Shown here piece after piece: positions 12,001 to 23,900 of a stretch of DNA of 64,000 nucleotides. The notes beneath the pieces were generated by a model. The model did not search any database. It was not told where the DNA came from and saw only the letters and a list, made by a program, of their open reading frames with translations. Position 1 is the first letter of the stretch. Each line of letters starts with the position of its first letter. The stretch comes from Ciona savignyi (Eukaryota; Chordata; Ascidiacea; Phlebobranchia; Cionidae): assembly GCA_000149265.1 (NCBI GenBank), contig CH002666.1, forward strand, positions 54,369 to 118,368, in the 5' to 3' direction. Position numbers and translations under genes: made by a program.

Positions 12001-13402
12001 ATCAAAAGGCAGCTGCAAGTGTTCGATCTTGCCACCTATCGGCCAGTAACCCGACGACGGAAAGAAAAAAAGGAAAGTCAACTTATAGATAACCAGCCAT
12101 ACCTGGGCAGCAAGGTTGCCACAAGCACCGCCTGGATTCGAACATGGTGTGGTACCTACTACCAATACAAACTCGAGTGCTGCAAACACGACGTCTTGAT
12201 TGACCTCCCACCCCGCACGTCATACTGCAGCGGGACCAGGTACTCCAGGTACCCCAGCGACCCCGTATTTGTCTGCATGACTAAAACAAAATAAAGCTGG
12301 ACGAATACCCAAAGAATGCACATAAGACTAAACATGCGGTGTATTTTATCATCGATAAACAGTTTTTTAAATACACTGCCAACACAACATCTCGCCTAAT
12401 TTATTTGCACTGCACATGCGCAGAGGGTACACAAAGCAATATCAGGAATCGAAAGTTTCAACAAAGAAGATAAAGATACTCATTTACACATATAGACTGT
12501 ATTCGAAACGTCATTGCGGAATTTTAACGCCACGGCGGATGGACATACACACGCTTGTGCGTCGTCGTAACGTTGTTTTTGTTAAAATAACATTTAAACA
12601 CGGTCAATCTACCCAAATAACAATTTAAAACAAATGATCCTTAGATATGTGCGTGTGTGTTCGTGTATGTGTGGACTTGCAAAATATCAAATTGCTTACG
12701 GAGCACGCGTAGGGGAATCCCCATCCGTTGGCTGGCTGCAATCGACAGCAAGAATGAAAAGAGTCGATGAAGACTCCGCGTTCACTTCGGAGGCCACCCA
12801 TCGAGTATCGACAGAAGCCATTCATCCGGTCGTAGAAATTCTTGGGGGCAAAGCCGTGAAAACATGCCTGGCTGTCTGGAGTAAACACGAATGCTTTTCG
12901 AGAGTTTTGTAAAGCAACCCGACTATATTGTAATCTCTGCTGATTTATACCCATTATTATATTGCTTATACTATAAGAGAGGACATTGGTTTGCTATACA
13001 CAACTACAATTATATTGCTAACAGCATAAGTCAAAACATCGGTATACCAATTGTATGGTCAGACAGTTTAAGAATTACGTAAGCTAGCCACCGTTGGAGG
13101 GTTACAGATTCAACCGCTACCCTTGGCATTTTTTTCAAAAAAGGCTTTATACCAAATAAACACAAAGCAAAAGCTTGAGAGATCCGACTACGGGGAAGTA
13201 ATCTTCTGACAATTAACCGAGTGCAATTAACCACAGCAGTTTCCGAGTGAACAATCCCGAATACACTAGGCAATATACGATAAATGCCCGGCTGCCTAAA
13301 GTCAAGTTTAGTTTTAAAAAGTCTCGATACAAAACCCTTACCTGAAACAATCCAGTAATTCGAAAACACAAAGACGAAACACAACAGCCTGATGTCTCTC
13401 AT
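1..13402 (-). CDS. Secreted TSP1-domain protein with giant Ser/Thr/Asn-rich tandem-repeat exon (partial, runs off the left edge)
   Basis: Coding exons, 5' to 3' on the minus strand: 13402-13342, 12893-12700, 12280-12103, 11741-11577, 10775-10626, 10007-9843, 8544-8353, 7692-7565, then 7361 to beyond base 1. The first eight sum to 411 codons. The first exon is a signal peptide starting MRDIRLLCFVFVF and ending in phase 1. Exon 2 encodes a Cys-rich segment I do not recognise. Exons 3-7 each carry one TSP1 domain (for example WGTWSTWSRCSMTCG and WGPWSQSSGCSETCG), mostly as symmetrical phase 1-1 modules. A sixth TSP1 domain (DWSVWSACSRSCGNCG) is split between exons 8 and 9. Exon 9 then becomes a mucin-like tract with about 50 repeats of 27 residues, each with one N-T-T sequon, followed by about 740 non-repetitive residues. 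The frame is open on both sides of one net +2 change at about 4876. The exon 2 acceptor is weak. Role inferred: extracellular matrix, tunic or mucus. No named orthologue recognised. Confidence 0.8.
2226..6535 (-). repeat. 81-bp coding tandem repeat (27-residue unit) with 810-bp higher-order period
   Basis: The unit is 81 bp and in frame on the minus strand, with consensus built on SATSNTNNQPAN followed by SVGVVTNTTAAI and SKP. The best-conserved copies lie from about 2670 to 6280, and both ends decay. A higher-order copy is visible: the variant CCGCGGTGG occurs at 4039 and again at 4849, exactly 810 bp (ten units) apart, with the same order of variant units before each. This implies recent unequal exchange or block duplication. 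Because 81 is divisible by three, other frames and the plus strand are also open across long stretches. Confidence 0.95.
4874..4880 (-). other. Frame break inside the giant repeat exon
   Basis: Where other units read AATTCTGTTGG on the minus strand, this unit reads AATTGAATGTTGG, a net gain of two bases that creates an immediate TGA. The upstream frame is open from 7361 to this point and the downstream frame from here to base 1, so the same protein continues in the shifted frame. It sits just past the end of the second 810-bp higher-order copy. It could be an assembly error at a collapsed repeat boundary, or a real null or truncating allele. Confidence 0.85.
8576..9412 (+). mobile_element. 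piggyBac-like nonautonomous DNA transposon
   Basis: An 837-bp element is bounded by perfect 15-bp terminal inverted repeats, CCCTTTAACTGCCGG at 8576-8590 and its reverse complement at 9398-9412. It is flanked by the TTAA target duplication at 8572-8575 and 9413-9416. TTAA targets with CCC...GGG ends are the piggyBac signature. An internal plus-strand ORF (8804-9073, 89 codons) contains a segment reading EAALLLADGDSGSS, which vaguely resembles the acidic start of piggyBac transposases. There is no catalytic domain. It lies in the intron between two TSP1 exons of the giant secreted gene. Confidence 0.85.
11276..11505. mobile_element. MITE-like repeat, copy 1
   Basis: A purine-rich left end (AAACTAAAAGGAAAAG) and a pyrimidine-rich right end form imperfect inverted repeats around a core containing GCACACTAAAATGA. 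The core is followed by a degenerate telomere-like GGGTT series. It resembles the copies at 16195-16440 and 54270-54500. It lies in an intron of the giant TSP1 gene. Boundaries are approximate. Confidence 0.6.
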
Positions 13403-14997
13403 TTTAGACACTTGCTAAGGCTTCCCTAAATTCAACGTTTGTAACTTCACCTCTGGTATTCAAACAATCAATTAAAAAACTTCCGATTGACTGAAATCGT
13501 GACGTCGTTTCTTTAGTTTGGGCGCGTTTCGTCGGCCAAAAATAACCTAGCTTTTAATTAATATCGCAGCCTCCGTCCACCAATCGAATACAAACACCCA
13601 GACAGCCACGCGAATCAGCGAGGGACATCTACAAGAAGCAGGCACGTAAGAATGAGTTACTGCTTCCGTTCTTTGAGCTAGCGAGTCTGAAAACTTTCCC
13701 AAAAAGAGCATTCGTGTTGTCGTGTCGACCAGGAAAGTAGAAAGGTGCCGAGTTCGTCTGCTTCGCAACGTCATACCAATCGAACTGTGTATTCTCCATT
13801 GAACCTGATACATCACGCAATAGAAGCAAATAAGGCAAAGCCTTTAATTTATTAACGGACCAGCCAAAACACATTCAGCAGAATTCAATCGCCGTTTATT
13901 ATTTGTTCGGCCAGCATGCAAATTCGCTAATCGAAAACGAAAAGGGTGTGTGTGATTTCGTTTAATGACCATATACTACGTAGCAAATAAAAGGGCTGCT
14001 TTGTTTAGCATTTTTTCTATAAATGGAAAATGATGGGCGCAACGAGCTCACACCGTCGGGTAACCTTAGTGGTAATATTATATCACGAAGGATTTGCACC
14101 AGTATGAATCCACTGCTTCGAGATACCATTCGTCCAGCTGCATTACCAAGGATGACCGCACATAATTGTGATAGCTGATATGCAACCAACCATCTTTTAA
14201 ACGAGCGGTTTTATTGGGACCATTTGATCTTGTGGGTTTACTCAAGTTGTTTACCGGGTTAAATGAAAAACATTAGAACTGTTTCTACTGTATTCATCAC
14301 ACTGCCTTTGTTAACGCGACAGTGTGCAAGGGGTAATCTTACCAACCATGTTACAGTTCCCCCATGCGTTTTCCTAACTCCGGGGATATATACGAGGATT
14401 ATAATCTACCCCCTTACCGCATTAAAATGTATTATCTTATAAAACGGAAAGACGGGTTGGGTCAACACAGGTTTCAGGTTTTAATACCAAAAACATAAAT
14501 GAGTTTAACTGAAACCTCTAGATTATATACAACACCTGGACTGTGGAGTGTGAGTGCGCCTTATAAGATGAACCGTGGATAAGTCCTCAACGTGATTGCT
14601 CCACCAGCCAGGATAAAAATGATTCTCCCGTATTATACCTTATGCAACGGTGTTAGGCTATGGTGTTTTTTTATTTAACTGCATCTTATTTATACCATAA
14701 CGCGCTTTAAAGGCTGTCGTTTTTAAATATTTCCAGATTGAATTACCGTAATTAATTATTTTACAAATGCGCTCTATCGAATAACGAATTCTTTTAAACA
14801 AAAATACAGTAAAACAAAACTTTATTCAAATGGTGTATTACATTTCTCTACAAAGTTATAAAAAAAGAACTAGAAAATAGAACGGCGCGAAAGGATTTAA
14901 TAAGTAACATGGTCATATAGAGCACGTTATACTCACAGCGGTTGGAACGCTACGAAATTTTGAACTGTAAGTTGGAAAAGAACCAATGAAAAAGGCA
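13403..14997. other. Intergenic region between TUBGCP6 3' end and the giant TSP1 gene
   Basis: It should contain the TUBGCP6 3'UTR (high side) and the promoter and 5'UTR of the giant secreted gene (low side). Open frames of 75-90 codons on the minus strand at 13547-14189 overlap each other and show no domain or splice logic. I see no convincing TATA box next to 13402 and no RNA gene. Confidence 0.5.
14821..14826 (-). terminator. Probable poly(A) signal of TUBGCP6
   Basis: The plus-strand TTTATT gives AATAAA on the minus strand, about 175 bases beyond the TUBGCP6 stop codon. Position and sequence fit a polyadenylation signal. No transcript evidence is available. Confidence 0.5.
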
Positions 14998-17900
14998 TCA
15001 GGTTTTGTAAAATCCATTGAAATTTAGTCGAACGAGGAAGTTTTCCAAATGCGGTTGGTAGCCTTTTTCGACGAGTTTCACGACAACTGGGGGAGATAGA
15101 GGTTTATTATTTTGTATTTAGCCCTAACACAGATAAGAATATTCAGGTTTTATTCCTGCGAATTGGAACAAGCAAGCCATGTTATTAGGGGTAACCGTGA
15201 GATTACCTTGCCACATCGTGGATTCGGCTCTAACATAACCAACACACTTCAATAGCTAGGGATAATGTAATTTCACCCGTGTGCGATTGCCCGTGCGGTA
15301 ACCATTTTCCCATTAACTTTGGCATAAATGAAGGTGCTTTTAACTGTACTTATTAAGAATAGTAAACTTTATCCCATACCTCTATACAAGAAATTGGAAA
15401 TCCGCGCAAACTCGAGGTAACTGTGCTTTAATGAACGAAAGGAGCAAGACTTAGGCGTTCTTAGCTGCAAGTGGAACCGCAAGATGCACTTTAAAGCGTC
15501 GAGAATAAGGTTCAACACGGCTTGTGCCTTCGGAGTTAGCAGACACCTGTCGTAAGGAGAGGTTTATTTCGGTATAAGCCTGTCAATACCGTCATGTTGG
15601 GATAATGATGATGGTTATTTTTTTCCAAATTTTGTAGCCAAAATTTTGTCTAGACGTGACACGACGAGGTTAGAAGCTTAAACACTACAACTCACCTTAA
15701 ACGGTATGGTCGTGTGGCCGAATGGTTAGCGCAACCAATACATATACAGGCTCTTTTACTTAAAAAAAACGGTCCTGGTGACGAGCCCATTACGGGTTCG
15801 AAACTTAGCACGGTTAAAAAAACTCACCTTAAAACGCACTTATGCACATACTCAGCGTGCCGACAATAAATATCTTCCAGATTAGTGACGTTGTGTTGCA
15901 GGGCATCCAGGAATTCCTTCCAGCAAACGTGCAGCACCTAGTGGAGGATGAGGTTAGGAAGAGGAATATCAAATGAGGTTAGGAAGAGGAATATCAAAAT
16001 GCGGAGAAGGTTGGTCATGTCAAGATTCGTTCTTTACTCAGGCTACTTTCTGTTCAACTGTGTTCATGGGCGTGAAACAGACTAGAATCTAGATCCATTG
16101 GATTTAATGGATTGTCCAATGCTGTAGAAAACTAAAAAAGTGTGGCAAATCATATTCAGCACACTTCAATAGTAGTAATTATTTTGCACTCATTGTCGGG
16201 CGACCGGGCAACACTAAAAGGAGGGAAAGATGGGACATGGAAGGAGGGAAACTGCACACTAAAATGACGAAAACTAATTTAAACCCTCCCCTGAACACTA
16301 ATATCGACCCCAGAACCAACCCTAACTTCAACCCCATGTTTAAAACTAACTCTAATATCATAATCTTCATTTTAATGTGCGATTTCCCTCCTTCCCTCTG
16401 TCCCGCTGTCCCTCCTTTTAGTTTTCTCTGGTGACCGGACCTATTGCACTGTGTTGAACATGGCACGTTCCTTCAGTTTTGTTAAAACTGATTTGTACTA
16501 AGCTTTCGGCGATGTACATATCCGTCTAGCTAGCAGCTGGTTCACCTGTCTGCCAACCGCCGACGCTATTACCGAACGATATATCAGTTTCGACAAGACA
16601 TAAACTATTTCCCGTGTGCCAAGCTCTTTGTTATCTCATCACTTCAATTAATAAAACCATCCTACTAATTACCGCAAAAACTTAAGTGACAGCTGTAAAA
16701 ATACTGCAGGCACCTGTGTGGAGACGTATCCTTGAATAATCTTGACGAAGTTGTGCATCTCGTGGCGATATATTTGTAGGAAGCGGAGTTCCGATGCGTT
16801 CAGTTTGAACATGGGGAATACCCCACTCTCTGCGATGAAATTAAATGGCTACAGGAAAAGTAAGATCGCAACGGCAGACGTTATACTGCCATGTCGATCA
16901 ATGAGTACGTAATTATACCACCATTAAAGTAAACTACAGAAGCGAAGAAATTATGCAATAAATCAGATTTGTAAAGCGAATTGGTATATGAACTCACAGT
17001 GACTTTTTCGGAAGAAACGTAGTCACAAAGATGCAACTCAAATGAGAGAGGGTTTTTTCAAAAAGAGTTGGCCCAGTAAAAAGAATATTCACTCTTAATG
17101 CCCTACGTTCCTAATCCCTCGGCTTATTAACAAAGAAATCATAGAAAAAAAACGAAAACAAACAAACAAACAGCAGCCATCCTCACCGATCCTACAGAGC
17201 TGCGTGCGCACATCGTGCAACACCCAGATAAGATGCTTCAACTGAAGCAGGAACTTAAGGACCAGGTTGTATTTGCTATGCGAGGATTCGGTGATTACGA
17301 TGTTGCATGGCCATGGGGTGCTGTACCTCAGCTCGAAGAAGTTCAAACATTCTTTGTCTGCAGTGAGAATAACTTTTGATTGTAGATATCGACCGTTATT
17401 TTGTTCAAATTAAGCTCTATGAGGACAGGATGTGACATAGACACAGTCAAGGACTGTTTTTCTCACAATGGGGCAATCCCCTAGTTGTTGTTTTTAAATG
17501 GGGAAGCGAGCTATGCTATGTTTCACAAAGGTGTAGCTTTTGTAAGATGCCCAACTTATACATGAACATTACCGTTTTCCAGAGGGCTGATGCTCAAATA
17601 CGATCTATGAAATCTTTTCACAGGGGAACATATTACAGGCAGGTCTAAACATTAAAGTCCAAACATTATTTTACGGATTTAAAAAAGTTTTTTAAGTAAA
17701 GGAAAGTAAAAAAAATAAGTGCTTTTAATCACAAAAAAGATAGACATTTTAGTGTCTTCCGTCAACGATGCAGAAATAATGATTAAGAAAAAAAACCCAG
17801 CAGGTTACAAATTGAAGGAACATGAGAAACATACACAACACACTGCAATAGCTCCGGTAACCCGGCGATGGGCGCGAGGTGATCTGACGATTGGTCATGT

Positions 17901-20900
17901 GTTAACCCCCTTGGTTTTCCCATTTACGTGGATAAACATGAATATCCTATCCTATACTTACCCAGTGGGTCAAAGGCAGGAGGAATTTGCTTCACAGAGA
18001 GATATAAATTCCCGATAAGCGGTGAATCGCGGAAGTTGGAGGATTGCACGGAGCGCGATAATATCGAGTCAAGAGCCATCGAGTTCAATGAATCAGATGG
18101 ATTGTTGGCACCGTGGATCTGAGGATGCAACTTGTATTTGTAAGTTAAGTATGGAGGAATGTGTGTAATACTTATAAGAATTAGAATATTGACTTTGGGA
18201 ATATTTACATTTATGGATATATCCAAGATTATTGTCGGATAACTTGTAAGGAAAATCCACATTCATAAATATGTAAAAAGACACGGTTATGGTAGCAGAA
18301 CTGTTTAAATACATACAATGTTTTGATGTAAAAAAAGTCATAAAGCTTAATAATCCATCTAAACTTAGCAGAGCTTTAAGGGCTATTCCAATTTACACCA
18401 ATGGACACAAAAATGAGCGCATAACTTACTTGACATATCAGAAAAGCACTTTATATAAATTTAATTCAGTTGGGTGGCACAAGCGCCAGTATTTTAGATT
18501 TCAAAATTGCAACACTAAGTATAAGATAATTGGTATATAGTAATAATATAAATTAGCTTAAAAAACGATGCACTTTTTCTAAAAAATAAGTTCATGCCAA
18601 TGTCTGTATTATATACCATATTTATGTTTGTTTTAATCTGTAATGCTAATGTCTGTACCACATACAAATTACTATAACAACCTAATTAAGGCTCAATTTA
18701 CTCCCATTGCATTCCCCCCCCCCCGGAGATAAACACATCATATTCTGTGTACTAAGTACCAGTCAACTCACAATATGAAACAAGCTGTTGCTGAAGGTCT
18801 GGCCGAACTCTCCATCTTCCAAGAGAAGGAAATGCCGCAACATCTCGAAATGTTTCATCATCCCCAGATCCTTCATAAAGTGTTGCACCACACATCTGAG
18901 TGGGAGAGGGATCATGTGAAATTGATGGTGGAATAGAGGGATCATGTGAAATTGATGGTGGAATAGAGGGATCATGTGAAATTGATGGTGGAAAAGAGGG
19001 ATCATGTGAAATTGATGGTGGAATAGAGGGATCATGTGAAATTGATGGTGGAATAGAGGGATCATGTGAAATTGATGGTGGAATAGAGGGATCATGTGAA
19101 ATTGATGGTGGAATAGAGGGATCATGTGAAATTGATGGTGGAATAGAGGGATCATGTGAAATTGATGGTGGAATAGAGGGATCATGTGAAATTGATGGTG
19201 GAATAGAGGAATCATGTGAAATGAATGGTGGAATAGAGGGATCATGTGAAATTGATGGTGGAATAGAGGGATCATGTGAAATTGATGGAAGCATTATGTT
19301 TAAGACATTTTAACTAGGTTTTTTAATTAATAAATAGAGTTTTCAGCATTACTTTGATAGTTTCTGGATACTTTTAAAGAGTTTAAATAGAAATTCAAAA
19401 ATTACTCTTTATATAGTTAGGTTGCTATTTTATACTTTTTATGCCACCAAATGCTGATATATTTTGTCTTAAAAATCCCATTTAGATGTATTAACATAGC
19501 TATAATCAAGAAACTTTTATAAACTTTGAATTTTAATTAAGCATTGTGTTTTCCAGTTGTGCATATTATAAATCCGTAGCCAACCTAAATATTATGTTGA
19601 AAATCGTTTAAGTTTTAAATTAATGTATGTTTTTAATATTGCAACCAAACGGTACTACATTAGTGTTTTAAATTATTCTCTAAACTATTAATTAATTAAT
19701 ATTGTGTGGTAAGCCCCATCTTTAAATGCCATTCTGTATGAATAATTGAAATTCTTTATTGTCAATAAAGATTTTGAATTAAAAAAAATTAATGTACTTT
19801 ATTTAGTAACAAGTTATGTGGTTAATAAGTAATAAACTGGTTATCTAATGAACTGGTTATCAAATTGTGTGGCACCCTCAACCAAGCCCACCTGTTGACT
19901 AGATCCGAATGCACTGATATTGGGTGCAACACACACTTCAGTAGCATCACTGGCAAAGCATCCAAATCCGCTGTTACAATATCCTTGGATCCACCAAAGG
20001 GTTCCTTTTGGTTGGTTGTGACTTGAGTGGGGAAGAGTTTTGTGCATCTATCGACTCTCTCATCTGGCAAACAAAATGGGAAAATGTTATCCGCATCTGC
20101 TGTGCAGTTTTAATGTATTTTCCCCGTTTTGCTGTTCTACAACCCATTGTTGTAACCGTTAATCAACCTACATTGTGAAATAGACACAAAATCTTGCTTT
20201 GGATAGTAAAAAAAATATAATTTAGANNNNNNNNNNNNNNNNNNNNNNNNNNNNNNNNNNNNNNNNNNNNNNNNNNNNNNNNNNNNNNNNNNNNNNNNNN
20301 NNNNNNNNNNNNNNNNNNNNNNNNNNTAAAGACTTGGTAGATGGAGTGGATGTGTTCATCATACGTGTTGCAACTTCGCAGTACAAGTTGGAAGTCTTGC
20401 CCATGTTGGCCCACTTGGTAAAAAAAACATCGTTTTTAAGGAAAACTAAAGAATTCAAAATTTTTTTGTCTTTTATAAGTTGGTTCTGATGTTGGGTTGA
20501 TTTTTAGGTTTATATAAGAAAATGTTAACTTGGTAAAATATTGCCATCAAAAGTTATGGATAATATTGTTTTTTTAAATGTTTTTTTTAAACAATTTAAC
20601 GTCATTTTGATAAAACGCAAACTAACGATGCAGCCATTATATAAAAAAAATGCCGATTTAGCCAAGTTAATGAACTTGAGTGATGGTTAAATAATATGTG
20701 TTGATTGCATCATAAATTGCAAAACTTGACAATGAAGGTCATTCTAGCACTCAAGGTAAAAATCTGACTTGTTTTAATCCAAATATAATTGGCAATTTTC
20801 CACTCTCAATGTATTGGAAATTTAAACACAATTAAAAGACTTTATCCAGTTATTACATTGTTATTACCTAGGCTAACAGTCATTAAAACATAATGTTATT

Positions 20901-23900
20901 TAAATATAAAATAGAAGAGGATGTTGTATCCCATTGAATGGAAAAACTTATCAGGATTTGTTAAGATTATGCTTTTTTGAGATAACTTCAATCTCACCAT
21001 CTGGTTACCTGGGCTATTGCATTGTGTTGTGTATCATTAAGATGTTTCTTTAGTTTTGGTAGAACCAATTCATCCTTGGCCAACAACACTACCCTAATAA
21101 ATTGGCCAACAACACTACCCTAAAGCTAGAGGTTGGTTTCAAACGCACAACCTTTCGGCTGAGTGCACATGCCCCATTTACTTCTAAGACTTACCAAGAT
21201 TTTGATTCCCATTGCCTCGTATGGCGTTGCTGGGTTCACTATTCTTTGCCCTTGCTGCCTGTTTTAATAAATAAGTCAATATGACAGACACTCATTTAAA
21301 AATGATTGACACGCTAACAGTGGATCTTATTTTATATGCGTATTTTGCCAACAACTTGTTGGGAAACAATAGATGGCTCCCATCATAGTATTTAAGAATC
21401 GTTTGTTTGTCTCCACCTGTTCACAGTCAGGCTGCAGGATCTAATTTATGGTGTCAATGTATTGAATAAATAAGATGTTAATTTTTCAAGTGTCGGTAAA
21501 ACACAGATAATCATTTGATAAAGCCAAAACATATTTTACCGGAACTATTATGGGTTGTGCGTAACAAATATTGCAAATTTCAACCCAAGATGATGACGTG
21601 AATACTAGAACTTAGAAATGTCTGTATACTACAATGGGAGAGATACAACAAAGCAGGGAGTGAGACCACAAACTGAGGGATCTTCCTGCTTTATTACTAA
21701 TAAATGTGGCAATTGAAAATAACTTTAGTAACCAAGTGAGTCTGCCTTTATGTAATTTCCGAATGTTACAGTGATGGGCATTTTAAAGTCCTGGATTCAT
21801 GTAACTGAAGCCCTGGATTCATGTAACTAAAAACAGAAATGCCAGCTTTCCCTGCCAGGTTTGTGTACAAAATGAGTTAAAGTTGGCTTTTACCTCTTTT
21901 TTCCCATAATACATGAGATGCTGAATGGAGGATTGACTGTGGTGGACCTGCAGTTCTTTCATGGGTTTCGATTTTATTTCCATTCCTTTTATACCTAAAA
22001 CGACAATTTTATAATAGCGCACTCTGTTATGTACATTCTTATGGATTGATGGGAAAACCCTTAGGGCAACAGTTATCAGTGTTTAACCCATAAACCGATC
22101 ATGGATTATAGCTTAATATGGAAAACTGCTTTTCGACATATATGTGCACTAAATGTTATTCTCCATAGCACATGCCACTGAAGGAAATCAAAACAGCTGC
22201 CAGCTAGTGTTTACCACGCCACTTCATGAATGATGTTTGAACCCAGTGGGTAAATTGACTTGAACAAAAACTACAAATTACTAAACTAGCTATTACCACC
22301 TATATGCATGTGATATTGAAAACATATGTGTGTTTATAACCTTATATGAAAAAAAACTGGAAAAAAGTTACCTGAAGAAATCTGTCCTGCAGTTGTTTTG
22401 ACATCCATTTGAACTGTAATATGTGGTTGAGTTTCCGGGGGATCAACGTTTGGGGTGTTAGTTGCATTTTTACCATTCGGATAATTTGAAGAAAGCTGAT
22501 TTTTTGAAGCGCCCTCATCGGGTTCAAGTTTTGTATCACTTGAATGTTCATTTTTGCGTTTGTCTTCAGAAATGGAGGTGGATGGTCTTGTAAAAGGGTC
22601 TGGTATCGCCTGTATAGATAATTTTGCATTTAAATGTTTGTACATAATTATTAATTATATATAGGTTCTAGCATATTTGATCATTAAACAGGTTTGTTAA
22701 ATTGTACAAAAAAGCTTTATTAAAGTCGGTTTTATCATTGACATCTTGGGAAAGGAAATTATCAGACATTGCTTGAACCCGATGGATTTTTTGTTTTTAA
22801 TTCTGTAAATAGGAAAACGCTAGAGGCGACACATTGGTCAGATTAATTTACGAATTCGTAAGTGAGCGTTTTAAAATGGTTACCAATTGCTCAATGTATT
22901 CTAATAAAACTGAAAGAATATCGTAATCTTAAGCGACACACGGTAACAGCTTATGTATCGCGAATGTGGGCAGAAGGTAATTTGATGATAACCTGTGTCG
23001 TCACATGCTTTACCTTCCAACTTATGATTACAAATGTGTTCTATTGTTTACTGGGATATCAAAAATTCCCTTGGTTTTCTAACACATGCATTCAAAGACA
23101 TAGAAAAAAACTGGCCTTTTTTGTTCAAACCATTAATTTTCACTGGGTTCAAATAAAGTGACATGCCAACGATATAAATTTTAATCTTATTCTGCTCATG
23201 CATTGACATCCACCAGCCTAACTTACTATTATTTAATTATAATTTAGACACAGCCACAGAGCAAATATTTTACATTTAAAACAACTAAGGTTAAAAGAAT
23301 TGAACCTGTTCTTGTAGAAACACAACTCGTTTTTCATTAAGATTGTGCCGTTTTATCCTCCAGAGTGCCCTTGCCTCTCTGCTTTCCACATCTTTTGTAA
23401 GCTTTGCATAATGCTGTACCATTTCCTCTCTTCAATGAACAGAAAAACCAGTATCATCTTATCATCTTATAGGATAAATTTATTGTGGAATAATACAGTA
23501 TGGAAATTGTAAAGCACAAGTATTATGTTTGGAAGGTGAAATTTAATGTTTGAAATGTGGATAAGGCGTATATACATAACATGACGATTAACTGTGTAAA
23601 AACATATCGATATTTTCCTATTCACAAAAATAAAACATAAATGTCTTATTTTGAGCATTACATGTTACTGCTTATGAGCGCCTGAACAATTGTACTTTAA
23701 GTTTACGTACTTTGCTTGCGCCATCAGTTTAGAGTTGTCTGCAGTTTCTTTGTGAAACAAATTCCCGTATTCACCCTTTTCCAACAAGCGTAGATCATCC
23801 AGTGCCTCGTTTCGTTTGTTTAACTTTCGACTGTTAAAAGAACATTAACAATCAGGGCTCTTCTGCCTGTGCATCAGGTATCGGTTAACCGGGAAACTCC

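Noticed and set aside
13547-14189. Three overlapping minus ORFs of 75-89 codons upstream of the giant secreted gene
   Set aside because: They overlap in different frames with no conserved motif. More likely promoter or 5' spacer sequence.
18752-19313. ORFs on both strands with 10-residue repeats (HDPSIPPSIS and GSCEIDGGIE types)
   Set aside because: The minisatellite lies in a TUBGCP6 intron. Exon phases before and after join without it, and the GCP6 reading begins only after the CTCAG acceptor at 18896.
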